A stretch of 64,000 nt of DNA from Chromera velia (Eukaryota > Sar > Chromeraceae). Shown here one piece after another: positions 46,394-59,600 of this stretch; position 1 is the stretch's first letter, and every line of letters starts with the position of its first letter. Made by a program: the position numbers and the translations under genes. Location of the stretch: the NCBI GenBank assembly GCA_018398765.1, contig JAHBMJ010002064.1, forward strand, positions 1-64,000, written 5' to 3'. The notes below the pieces were generated by a model that did no database searches, was not told the origin of the DNA, and was given only the letters and a program-made list of their open reading frames with translations.

Positions 46394-49300
46394 ATGACTG
46401 CCGCAGAAATCGTGAAGAAGCTGGAGGAGCTCCTCCCGTCAACTCCCGCAGACACAAATTGGAAGGCTTGGATCAGTTCCTTCAGTAGTCTGGTGGAGAA
46501 TTTTGAAGGGGCACATCAGTCAGGTGAGTGAGTTCTCCTGTTCCAAGACGGAAAATGAGAGGAGAGACTTTTGCTTTGGAGTCACGCATTTCCCGTCCTC
46601 AGAGACTCCCCCCTGAGACGATTTGCCCTCTGCCTTGCATTTCCTGAAATCCTGCCGATCAACTATCCTATTCCTCCTGTCACTCTTACTCTCTCTCTCT
46701 GCTCCCTGCAGTCAACCTGGAAGAGGCCGTTTCGAGTCTGGACGGCGGAGGAGACGAGGGGCTTGTAGCCATTAACTGTCTCCTTGACGTGTTTGGGCTC
46801 TTTTCCGATCTTGTCATTCTAGGCCGATTCGCAGATGCCAAGAGAGGGGAAGAACTTGTGTGCTGCTTCAAGCAATGGAAATCCAACCCGTTCTTCCATG
46901 AGCTTTTGGCAGAAGCGTTGGGAAATGGGGCCAGAAAAATGGAGGCTCAGAAGAAGGCGGAGAATTGGAATAAAGTTCTTGTTCCTGTGATGTTTCGCCT
47001 AATGGCCGCGGGGGTTCTCCCTCACCCTGTGATAATCAAATTCTTTCCCAAAGATGCCACTGACAAAATTTTCAGAAGAAATCCCAGCATTGGCGGACCC
47101 GTAGCCAGTACCGCGATGAGGAAGGATGACATTACCAAGCGATTGACGCTGAATGCATTCCAACTGCCGCGAGAGCACCCAGAGGGATACTCCCGCGTGA
47201 TCACCGCTTTGCACTGCTTCCTCCGAACCCCCACGCCGTTGGGTATGGGGGAGAACTCTTCAGCAGCAGGAGCAGCCTCAGGTCTGTCGGGGAGGGATTA
47301 CGGTGCCTCCACTCGATTTTTCAGTCAGTTCTCTCAAACGATTGGGGAGTTTTCTCTCTGCAAGCGAAGGGGCCTGGCTCTCCTTATTGACGGATACGCG
47401 ATGGGAGTCTCGTGCGACTGGAACTTCCGACATCCCGCGCACCCCTCGCACCGTGTGGGGGTGGCGGCCCACCCATCGGCTGCTGCTGCTGTTGGAAGTA
47501 GCGGCTCCGTTGAGGGTGTCGAAATCGCGTCCAAGCAAAGGGAGATGCTCGCTGTGATTGCGAATTTTCCTAGGGAAGTTATTACAGAGGTGGGTTCGGT
47601 TGGGGGGGGTGGAGGGGGTAGTGCAGAGATGACAATCATGAATCAGAAGAGGAAAGCAGTCTCGGTCATCCACTCTCTCGTCCCGGCTCTTTTCTGTTTG
47701 AACGTCATTCAATAGACTCCCTCCCTTTCCCGTGTTGCATGGTGCATGCGACTCATGTGCACCCAATAGAACAACAACGATTTTCTTCCTGCAAGCGCTC
47801 CTCGGAGCAGGTTTCGTCGCGTTCACCATCCATGCATTCTCTCTCTCTCACTCTCTCTCTCTCTCTCTTTGTGTGTGTGTGTGTGTCTCTCTCAGGCTCT
47901 AACCAAAAAGCTTCGACTCTCCCAGTTGGCTGCTCTCGGGGAACTTCAAGGTCTCACCACAGACCCTGACCCTCCTGGTAAGGGTGCCGCCGGCGCCGGA
48001 TCGGGAAAACCCGGTCCCCCCCCCCTTCGGAGCGCTTCCCCCCCCGCCGGCAGTGGGGCAGCTTCCTCTGTTTCACGGTCGGCTTTCCCCAACGAGCCCG
48101 CAGCTGCCCCCGCCCCCGCAGAAGAGAAGAGACCTGAGACGAAGGCAAAACGCCTCGCGGCTCCATCGGGAGACATGCCTTGCCCCAAAATGAATGAGAA
48201 GTCTGTTCCGTCTCTGTCGGACGCGTTTTTCAAAACAGTGGCAGAACTGACCGCATTTGGTCTGGCAGATCGTCAGGCGATATGGGATGAGATGACATAC
48301 AGTGAGCAGGAGCTTGGGAAGGCGGGGGAGATCATCATGGGTTCCTGGGAGAAGGTGCTGGTCCCCTATGCGACAGCCATGGCATCCACGGGAGAGGAGG
48401 GCGAGTCAATGGATTTTGGTCAGTCTCTCAGTCAGCCTGTAAGTCAGTCTGTCAGTCAGTCGTCTGTTCATTGGACATTCAGCGTGTGTGGCTGGATTCT
48501 GGACCTCTTCAGTCGTTGCCCATTCCATTGTTTGTCCGTTTCGTAAATCCTTCTGTCGCTTGTCCCCGCCTTTCTCTGGTTCGACCACAGCGACGCTCAT
48601 AGTTCCTCCCTTCGCGTCCTCTCTTCCTTCTTTGCTCCCTTCTTCCTTCTGGCAGATGAATATTTCCCGACGATGAAGAAAGAACTGGAGATGGCAACCG
48701 TCGGTGGAGGGGGTTTGGCGCAGTCACTGGAGACTGTGGCGTTGCAAGAACTGGTGAGTATCCGTCTCCTCTTTTTTCTTTGTCTTCTCGATGCCCTTCG
48801 TGCTTCCCTGTTCCTGCCGGGATCCTGTCTTTCATCCTTCCTTCCTTCCTTCTAGTAGTTCTCTCTCTCTCTCCCTCTATCTTTGTTCCAGAGAATCGCA
48901 GTCCCTGGTTGAAGGTCTTTTGTTCGTTCCTCTTCGTCATGGCTCAACACTCTTTTGCTCTATGTTTAAAGAGGTCGCATACCGGTGTCTGGATCAATAC
49001 AAGGCTCGGCTTTGGCACTGGAAACGTGCGTCCGCGCACAATTTGTGTGCACTTTCGCGTGCAGGGCAAAAAGAAGGAGGCGTACAGACTCCTGACTTGG
49101 TTCGGCAACGCCGTCGAGTGCCAAAAGTTTCGGTTTGTTGCGGCGTTGATCGACCTCAACCTCTGGCAGAGCGCCTCCAAGTGGATCGCTTATCTCGAGA
49201 GTTTCGGTGCCAAGCCGTGTGACTCTGCGATCGTCCGAGAGGCTCTGCAGAGACACGCGCGGTTCCTCGTCAACACGTTGAAGGTCCGTCTCGCTCCCGG

Positions 49301-51585
49301 TCTGCTTTTTTGGGCATTCGTTCTGCACCTGTTTGGGAAAGCGAAGCAGTCAGGTGGTCTCGGTTACCGTCCTTCAATGGTAGGACTACGTTATGGTTTC
49401 GAAAGTCCGTGCGTGGCCCTTCATCTGTCCTTTTACCTCATCTGTTTTTCTTTCCATTTTCTCCATTCACGCAGGCGAAACCGTCTTCACACCACGCTGA
49501 TCACGTCCAAAAAATACTAGAGAAACGCGTGGCGACCAACCAGCCAGCGGCCCCGCAGGTTGTCGACCTGAAGAAGGTGGAAGAGCTGAAAGGCGGCATT
49601 CCCTCTGATCTCCCCTTCTCGCTTCCCCCACGTTACCGTGCCCAGTGCATTCCGAGTGATCCCTCTGCTGCCGCGAGGCTTTTGGGTTTTTGGAAGGAGT
49701 CGATAGGAGACAGTCAGAAAGATGTGAAGATGGATGGGGAGGAAGAATCTGACTTGTTGATGGAGGGTGCGGACCCCTGTAGGGCCTTTGAGGACATAGC
49801 AACCCACCTAGAGGAAGTGCTGACCTTGATGGGGCCCCAGGGGCTTGCAGCTGACTCTTCGCTTCTCTTCCAGCTTGCAAGTCTGGTTGCTGGGTGGGCG
49901 GACAGTGCACAGAGCCGTGCGATGGAGGAGGAGAGAGAACATGAGAAGGAGAAGAGGAGGAGGAGGAAGGAAATCGAAAAGGCGGATCACCATCGGATTC
50001 TGACCGCAATCGAGGGGGGGGACCAATTCCTTCCTCGAGAATTGGTGAGTCAGTCAGCCAGCCCACCAGTCAGTCAGTGAGGCAGTCAGTCTGTGAAGGA
50101 AGGAAGGAAGGAAGGAAGAACTGAGGGGGGGAAGGAAGGAAGAACTGAGGGGGTGGGGAAGGACTGTCGGGGAGGATGGGCACGGGCCTGCAGTGGGCGC
50201 AATCAGAAGGGGGCGTTGATGTGAAAGTGAATGAGTGAGCGTGTGAACGTCGGTGTCAGCCAAGAATTGATTGGACACGGAGTGGGTGAGGACAGAAGTG
50301 AGCAAGTGGAACGGTGAAGGAAAAAGAACCTGAGGGAGACGCTCAATTTCCTTCCTTGTGCTGTTGCCGTAGGAATTCACAAGCAAGCTGCATGTGTGTC
50401 CGCGCCTTTCCATGCGCGATTCCCCGTTTCTTCTTCGGATCCATGTGTAACTTCTGAAGTGTGTCGAGGAATGGTTTTCGGATCTGGCTGAGCGCTGTTT
50501 CTGTCTTTCCTTTCCTTGCTTGTGGTCCCTTGTCTATCTCCCTGTCATCAGAGCAATGATCATCATATTTGTAGTCTGCTTTGTTCTGACCTCTTCTGTT
50601 GTGTTCTGGGGATACTTCTATGCTCTGCTGAATGAAGGCAAGGGAAGACACGGAGAATGAACAAGAAACGCAGAGAAATTGTGAGCGCAGACAGGTAATC
50701 TGCGGTACGCCCCACGGGTCTGTTTCCGCTCGTGTTTTTGTTGTTTGTTTGTTTGTTTCTGAATTTGACACCCATGCTTGCGGTGCTGCAGGACAAGTTC
50801 ATCGCGGACTTTCTCTTCCCTGCCCTCTCTCTGAGCGCACCCTGTTTGCAAATCCACGACGCGTTGTGGGAAACCATCACCAAATTCTCAGTCAACAGGC
50901 GATACGAATTGTACGCTCTCTGGGAGGACGCGTATTATGACGACGAGAAACCAATTATGGTGAGGGCATGAATTTATCTCCATTCTCCCTTCTGCTCCAG
51001 CCGTCTGTGCTGCTTCACGATGCTCTGCGCTATGCCTTCCTCGGCATTCTGCTCCTTCTGCCTCACACAATCAAATCAAGTGCCCCCCCCCTTTTTTCCA
51101 TTTGACGTCACACAATTCCGATTTTCTTTCCTCTCTTCTCCTCTCTGCTGCTGCAGCTCCTCGCGAGGAGGGGTGCGGAGAAGAAGGCTGACGTGATTGC
51201 CAAACGCACGACGGCAGATGCCTACAGCAACGACGACATCCCCATGTTCCTCAAATACCTCCGACACGCGTGTGTGAGACTCGGGATGACAAATCCCATC
51301 CAGCTCTTTCAGGCTTTGCTGAACAGGGTTGGTTCATTCACCCCCTTCCATCCTGCCTTTCGCCTGTTTCACCACCCTTTTGAGAACAGGCTGCGGCTTA
51401 CTCTTTTGTCACATTGTCGTGTTTCCAGTCTGTCTTCGAAACTTCTGTTATGACATGCCATTGATGGCCATGTGTTCGTTGAGTGGCCTGACTTCCTTTC
51501 TTGCTGCCCCCTTTCGCGGAAAAAAATCAGAAGACTTGCCCTCTTGGGTGTTCACTCTTTTGCTCCTCTCTCTCTCTCCCTGTGC

Positions 51586-51624
<39 letters not shown>

Positions 51625-54600
51625 GTGATGCTTGCAGGTGCGGCAACCCAACACAGACAACCTGATTGCCCCCTACACGAAGCATCTCGAGACTATGCCT
51701 CCGCTTGGCATCGACGTCCTTGTTTACTGTGCCTCCTCACTGTGCGTCATCTCTCTCGTGGCACCGTTTCAGCATCTCTTCTCTCCCTCCTTCTCTGCTG
51801 CCCCCACTTCCGTCTCCGGTTCTTCCTTTGCTTATTTGGAGGCGATGACAGGCTGGTATCTGTGCGGTGGCTCAAGGAAGCTTGTTCAGCGTTGGCTGAA
51901 GTTTTTTTACAAGATGATTCCTCCTCCGCTGGCTTCTTCTTTCTTTCTTTTCTTTCTTTCAGGGAAGAAATCGTGCCCTCAATTGAATACCCAACTCCTT
52001 CTCTGTGTCTCTTCTCCCTGCCGGATTCTGTCCTTGTGTTTTGTGACCTGATATCCATTTGAGGTTTTGTTTTTCTTCGATTCTACCACAGGCAACTCGC
52101 AGAGAAGGCCGACCAGCTTGCGAGACCTGAAAGGATGAAGATCCTGAGGAATTACGCAGACTTCATCGGCAACCTTTTCAAGGAGTCAGTCAGTCAGTCA
52201 GCCAGTCAATAAAATGAGGGAGGAAGCGAGCGTGTCAATTCTTTTTCCTTCCTTCACCGCTTCCAAGTCCAAGGAACGGCATAAAAGGAGACGACGTGCA
52301 GTTTTATTTTTCTTCGTGTAGTCTTGCTCGCTCGCGTCTCTCTGTGTGCGCCTGCTTGAGTGTGCGTATTTTCCCCATCAGTGGCGTTCGTGCTGTTTTG
52401 ATTCCGCGCTAACCACTCGTCGGTCTCCGTTTGCAAGTGCATGCCCCGACTCCCGCCTTTGCGCACAGACCCCGCTCTCGAAGAGGTTTTTTGGTTTCCC
52501 TTTTGTTCTTGAACTTTGAATCTTGATTGATGCAGGCACATCAGCATGGACCTCCAGCCTCTGATCGCTTCAGTGACGTCGAACCTCACTCGAAACCCCG
52601 AAGCCGTAGACCGGATCTACATCGAGGTGCGTGTAAGAGAGGGAGGGCCTGATTTGTTGGAGAGTGTCCGGGAGAAGAAAGAAAAAGGGGAAAAAGGGAC
52701 GATGGCTTGTTCGTTCGTTTTTTTTTTTTTCTCGCTGAGTCTCTGGTTGAATGGTGATTCAGGTAGAGCGCCCGGGTATTTGGTGGAACCGCAGCCTTCT
52801 GATCAGATGTCAAGTTTTGGACAAGTCGTTCGTTCTCTCATCATGGCTTTTGCTTGTTCCCCCCCGTTGAGCAACCAAACAGAAATTACTGGAACACGGC
52901 GCCGGTATGCCCTTGGTGAAGAGCATGAACGACGATCAACTGGAAGAGCTGGTCGGTCTGCTTGTGGGGTTGTGAGTGGGCGGGTTAACAGGTGGGTGGT
53001 ATGGTTGTGGGGTTGTGAGTGGGTGGGTTAACAGGTGGGTGGTATGGTTGTGGGGTTGTGAGTGGGTGGGTTAACAGGTGGGTGGTATGGTTGTGGGGTT
53101 GTGAATGGGTGGGCTAACAGGTGGGTGGTATGGTTGTGGGGTTGTGAGTGGGTGGGTTAACAGGTGGGTGGTATGGTTGTGGGGTTGTGAGTGGGTGGGT
53201 TAACAGGTGGGTGGTATGGTTGTGGGGTTGTGAGTGGGTGGGTTGTGGGGTTGTGAGTGGGTGGGTTAACAGGTGGGTGGTATGGTTGTGGGGTTGTGAG
53301 TGGGTGGGTTAATAGGTGGGTGGTATGGTTGTGGGGTTGTGAGTGGGTGGGTTAACAGGTGGGTGGTATGGTTGTGGGGTTGTGAGTGGGTGGGTTAACA
53401 GGTGGGTGGTATGGTTGTGGAGGCGATTGGTTGAGTCTTGTGGGAATTTGCTGCACGCTGCTGCTTTCTCGAGGACATCGAAAAGATGGATGCATCAGTT
53501 TTTGTCTTCCACGGTGATTCGTTTAGGCGCTTCGCTCACTGTCGAAAAAAGAGTTCCAGGTTGAAACCCAAGATGCTGTGGCACTGTGAAGGAGCAAAGG
53601 CCCACTGAATATGGTTTTTCTTTCGTGTGCAGGCGGGCGGGCCTGCCCTCCGCGCAATTTCTTTGAACACCGCGAGGCTCTCAAAGGACCGGGATGCCTT
53701 GAAGGGAGCCCCCAAGCGCCGGGGGATGTTCAAGAGAAACATCCAATCGACTCTCGACGGAGAGGGCCTGCTCTCCTCCCTCATCTCTGCTTTGGGGAAG
53801 ACCATCATGCACTTCAAGTGGAAATCCAAGAAGGACTTAGGCGAGGCCGGCCTTGTGGAGGTCTTAAAAGACACCGCAGACGAGATTTCCAGAACCGTCT
53901 ACATTCTGGCGAACTTTGCAGCCATGGTCAGTCAGCAAGGATATCTCTCGCTTCTCTTGTTTCTTACTGTGTGGTAGCTGAAGCAGTGAATGAGGCTCTG
54001 AAGGGACGAACAGACCCATCCCGTTTCTCTTTTTTTTTGTGTCTGGCCCCGGTGCCCCGCCTTGATTCACTCTTCTCGCCTCATTCAGCATCTGCGTCTT
54101 CGCGCGCTTTGGAAACGGATCAGAAAGAAGACGTCACGCAAGGAAGACTTTTTCTCTTTCTCCCTTCCTGTGTGCAGTACCTGAAGCCCGAAGAGTTCCG
54201 TGAGAAGATGCCCGTGAAGGAGGAATGCTTCAAATTCTTCGAACCCGCCCTCGCGTGGACAGTCTACAGACCCCAGCTTCCCGACTTCCTGCCTTCACAG
54301 AAGGAAGAGGAGGCTGTCAAAGGTCCTTCGGCAGAGGTCAGAGAGGCCCTCGCTTTGGCCAGAGCAGCAGCCATCACGAAGCAAGCACGGGCAGGAGGGG
54401 ATGTTGAGATGAACGGTGGAGATACAGGGGCGGATCCCTTCACATTCAGTCCCAAGGCCTATTTCCGGAGCGCCCACGAGAGGGCTGAGCTCGAGAAAAT
54501 CGCCACCCTTGTGAGGGAGCACGTGCCGAGTGCTGACTTCAGGACGTCTTCTGGGTCTCTTGCGATTTCCTTCGACCTCTTCGCCTGCTTCTGGCGTTTG

Positions 54601-56644
54601 TCCTTGAAAGACATCTGCTGCCCCAACGCCAGATACGAAGTGCAGACACGGGATTTGAGGAGGGAGATCCAAACGGTGGGCGGACCTTCGCTCAAGAGAA
54701 GAAAAGAGAAGTGCTCAGTGAAGGAAAGATGAATTCTACAAAAGAAAGAAATATCATCAGTTGGTAAAGGGGGAAACTGAGACGCATCTCGGGTCACGGA
54801 GAGGGAATGAAAATCAGTGGGATTCCGTGTCCTTCTTGGTCTCTTTTTTTCTGGTTTCGCATGTCAAGACTCTGTACTATTCTTTCCCCCCTCTCCGCTT
54901 CTTTGCATGCTCTCTGACGTTGCATTCCTCATCCCTCTCTTATTTTCCTTCCGTTCTGAATCTGAATTGCAGACGGTGGCCCAAATCGAGAGGGCTACCA
55001 GCAGGAAGACCAGAAACGAACTGGAGACAGTCAAGAAGGCGGCAGAGACGACGCTGCACGAATTGGAAGTGCGTCTGGAGGCGTGTGTCTTTACTCTCTG
55101 CCCTCTGCCTGCTGACATCTCAACTGGGTCCATCCGATTGTCCCCCCCCCTCTTCTGTCTTCCTTCCTTTCTTCCCTCGCTCTCTTCTTGTCGAACCTCT
55201 TTCTTGATGCGGTGTCGGCCAATCGCTCTCGAGGCTTCGCTCCCTCTCCCTCCCCTCCCCCATTGCTCTCTCTGCCTGTCTGTCCCTTTGTGTGTGTGTT
55301 TATGTATGTGCGTAATTGTGTCTCTTTTTCGCAATTACATCATCTCACTTTTCTTCTCTCGGCCTTTTCGTTCCCCCCACTTCTTCTCTTCTTTCTTCTT
55401 TGACTGATCGGATTTCCGTTCCTTCCGAGCACGTTGATGGAAAGAAAAAAGTCCCCTATTGTGCTCTTTTCTTTCTTTCTTTCTTTCGTTCGTTCGTTCG
55501 TTCGTTCGTTCTTTTCTTTCCTTCTTTCTTTCGTTCGTTCGTTCGTCTGCAGAAGGAACATAACGAGAGACGAGTTCACTTCGCAGAGGTGAAGAAGAGA
55601 CTCGCCAAGCACAAGGATCACTTCTTCCCTTCGCAAAGTCAGTCAGTCAGTCAGTCAGTCAGCCTGCAAGGCTTCGATTTGTTCTCTCATTTCTATCTTG
55701 TCATGCCCCCACAAAGTTTCGTGCAGGGCTGTCTGAGACGGGGTCTTCCAATCCACTTGCTCGTTACATCTCTTTTGTGTATCCCCGCTTTTCTTGTTGC
55801 GTGACACCATTTGCCCTCCTCGAATGCTTCTTTGTGCTTTGTCCGTCCTCTTCTCACGGCGTTGCAGGTGCAGAAGGGCTCAAAGCCTTTCTCTCCCTCT
55901 GCGTTCTCCCGAGAATAACGGCTTCTCCCCAGGACGCTTTGTTTTGTGCGAGATTCGCGGAAACCCTGGTTTCTCTGGATTGCAAGGGGTTTGTGTTTTT
56001 GGAGTTCCTCCAAATGGCTGTCACGACTGTCTTCAAAGTCCGGTGAGTCGGAGGGTTCATATGCACACGTGCGGTGGGGGGGTGTTGGGAGGAAGTGGCA
56101 TACTTTGTGCTTTCTTTTCCTTCCTTCTTTCTGTGCAGTTGTTACCTCCTCTCTTTTTCCCGTTTGCTTTCTCCTTCAATCTCGGCTGCAAGTCGCTTGC
56201 TCTGCCCTTAAGTGTATGTGCGTCCCCGTTTCTCTTTTGCACGCGCGTGTGTGCATCTGCAGAGCGAATACTGAGGGAGAGGCTGAGGGAGTCGCTGTGT
56301 TCCTTCGTGAACTGTTGCGGTACACCTGGCGAATCGCGGAGGGTCTCGAGAAGAAGGAGGAGAAGGGAAACAGAGGACAGCTGTCGGCCGACGAGAGAAA
56401 GAAGGAAGAGGAAAGGAAGGAGAAGCAGAAAGAAGTCGAGGTCAGTAGGGAATCGCCGGCAGCAGGAAGGAAACCTACCTGGGAAGCGGTTTGGTGTGGC
56501 TGAAAGAAGTTTCCGTGCAAATGCCTCTCGCTTTTTGAAGCAGATGTAGATGGTGAGCTCTGACTCGATTCTGTTTCAGGGTAAAGTCAGCCATCGGTGC
56601 TTCCGGTTAGTGTCTAAGTATGAGAAAGCAAAGCGTGCACCCCT

Positions 56645-56677
<33 letters not shown>

Positions 56678-59600
56678 TTATGCAGCTTATGAGGAACCAG
56701 AGTGTGCACGCTCTGTGTAGCTCCTTCGAGGCGCTCGCCGAACTGCAGCAGGCAGAGGACGTCGCAGGCGTGGAGGAAGAGAAGCGTCAGAAGAGGGCTC
56801 AGGAGGTTGCAAGGAAGTGGAGAACCTCGGAGTCTGAGGAGGAGAGAAGAAAGCACGTCTCCGAGCGCGTGTACATTGAGACCCTTGTCCAGATTGAGAA
56901 GAAGATTTACAGTTCCAAAATCAGAGGTGCGTTTGGTTGTTTGTTCTCCATTCCGGTGGAAAAGGACAGGGAAACAAGCCATCAAAGAAAGAAAAGTACA
57001 AAAAGACCAAAAGACAGTCACAGAATCAAGAGAGGCAGAGCCAACTCACAAAATGCAAGGGGGATGCATGGTATGTTCGGCAGCGAGGCAGAGCCGGAAA
57101 AAGATCGACAGATAGATGAGTTCCTTTTTCTCCTCGCAGGCATCTCAAGAGAAGGCTTTGCTTCTACAGCTTCCCCCTCCTCTGCATCTTCTTCTGCTTC
57201 TGCGAGCGCAAGTGCGACCAAGGCGGAGGGGACCTCCCTCGTTCCCCGCACTGTCTCCCTCGAGGAGCGGAGACTTGATCTCATCTTCATCCATAGGATG
57301 CAACCGGTCGGTCTGTCGGTCAGGGTACATGCAGCGATTTGGTTGCATGGAAGTGTTCTCTCTCTCTGCCTGCTGACAGCGCACGTGGGAGGGCAGACTG
57401 GAGAGAGACTGTTCTTAGAGAGACTGCGAAGTCGTGTGGTTCCCGTGAGCAGTCGTTTCAGTGCGTCTGAGACCCTTTCTGTGACAAACCCATGAGGTTG
57501 ATGCCTGTCTCCTGACATGCATGAAGCGTCTTTCATCCTAGGAGAATGGAGACTGAACTAGAGAAACGCAGACACAAGCGTTTACTGACGACGAAAGCCG
57601 CCTGGGTTCCTTTGAGAGTTTCTGCGAGACACGATTTGACATGTCTCTTCTTCATTCTGCCCTGCCTGGTCTCGCCCTCTCTGCCCACACTGAACGACGA
57701 ACATTCAATGAAACAAACTTCCTGCCTGCCTGCCTGTCTGTCTGCAGATGTTCCCTGTCTTCCGGTCCACGTTTGAGAACACGACCAAACTCGTGTACGA
57801 CCTCAGTGAGATGAAGGTCAGACAGGCAAACAGAGAAAGAAGGGCAGGCAGACAGATCGATGGACGGCATTACAGAATTTCCTCAAGTCTTCCTCTCCCC
57901 TTTCCATCGCGATCGCCGTTGTGTTCCCACCAGTCGACCTGCCTGCGTACATGCATGCAAGTCCCTCCCTCGTGCTCCCTGTACATTTTCTTTCACTGAC
58001 GCCTCATGATCATGGAGGGGATCGGCATGACATGAGGGTGCATGGAGAGGACAGACAGGATCTGCTTGCACAGCTCTCAAGATCGTACAGAGCAAGTGAA
58101 AGTGAGGACCCCCTCCTGTTTTTTTCTTTCTTCCTCTCCTTCGCTCTGCCGACAACTGCCATTTTATTTTCTTTCTCTAGTTATCCATGCGTGCATGCAT
58201 CCACTCATTGTGTGGTCTGTCTCTGCATATGTCTCCGTCTGTACCCTTCTCTCTCAGAAGACAAAGGGAATGGAGTTCATGGCCAGAATCAGCAATGCCG
58301 CCCTCTCGCTGCACAATGTCCTCCTCAGCGATGAAGGGTCAGTCACAAGCAGGCAGACAGGTGAGATTGATTGTTGCCATGCATCCAAATTGTGCGTCGC
58401 TCAGGCACACAGCACAGCTTTATCAAAGGCGACAGATGAATTTAGAAAAAGACGAGACGGCAAACAGAAAAAAAGAGAAACCACGCAACGATCCTGAATG
58501 GGAATTAGATGAGCAGGCAAAGATGCAGAGAGCCTTCGCAGCTCTGTCTGTGACCTTTTTGAAACTGAATCCTTCAACCTTACAGTCTTCTCCTCCTAAC
58601 CCCTCATACCCGCTACTCTTTGTGTTTAATGACCTTCTAATTTCTGCTGATGTATTTGCATTATTTCCTCCTTCACTCCCTTCACCATTCGGCCCTTTCC
58701 TTTCACCTTGCAGCCGAAGATCAACTCTCAGAGACCTTCCACCTGGTTGCACTGCCCTACCCGAACCCCAATTTCGACCACCTCCAGCAGAAAAACCCTC
58801 TGCTCCCCAACCCGCTCCTCCAACGAAAGCTCCGCCTCCACCAAACGCGGCAGCCAAGGCCAATCCAACCGCGTCGCTGAAGACCAGCAACGCTCTCGGA
58901 GGTGCGACGGCCAAAACCGCCCCCCCGCCTGCAGCTCCCAAGACAGCAGCTGCACCTGCAAAGACCGGAGCCCCCCCTCAATCCTCAAAGCCCGTCCAGC
59001 AGCCAAAACAAGCCGTCTCTGCAGTGGCAAAGGGCGCACCCGACTCTTCCCCCACGGCAAAAGTTCCAACTGGGGCGCCCCGCAATCCCCTTGCTGCACG
59101 CAACCCCCTTTCCTCAGCAGCGCCAAAGGTCCCTCCAAAGGCAGCAGCTGCCTCCCCAGCGGCTGGCAACAGAACGGCCGCCCCTCCCACCAGCGACGCA
59201 AAGGCAAAAGCTCCAGCCGAGGCGTCCAAAAATACCCAATCCGCTTCCGCTTCCTCCTCCGCACCAGCTGCAGGTTCCCAGGCTCCCAAACCTTCAGCTG
59301 CAGCAGGAGGGAAGGGGACCGGTCATGAGACCTCCACGACTTTGCTCCAGGCTGCCGCTCAGAGAGCGTCTCCCGCCGCGCTGATTGTTCCGAAAGGGGA
59401 GGGGGGAGAGACAGGGACTGCGAATGGAACCGCGACACTACAGGATGTGTCTGCGTCTGCGAAACCAAATGCAGGCACTACAGGCGACAGGCCGAGAGCG
59501 GGTGCGGCCACGAACGGGACGGGTCCATCTGATTCTTCTTCGAGGGACCAGCAGAAGAATGAAAAGGAGAGGGGGAAGGAGGAAAAGAACCCAGACGGCT

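Noticed and set aside
58708-59384. Long alternative-frame ORFs on both strands over the THO2 tail
   Set aside because: GC-rich Ala/Pro codons open every frame; only one frame joins the Tho2 domain and the last exon.
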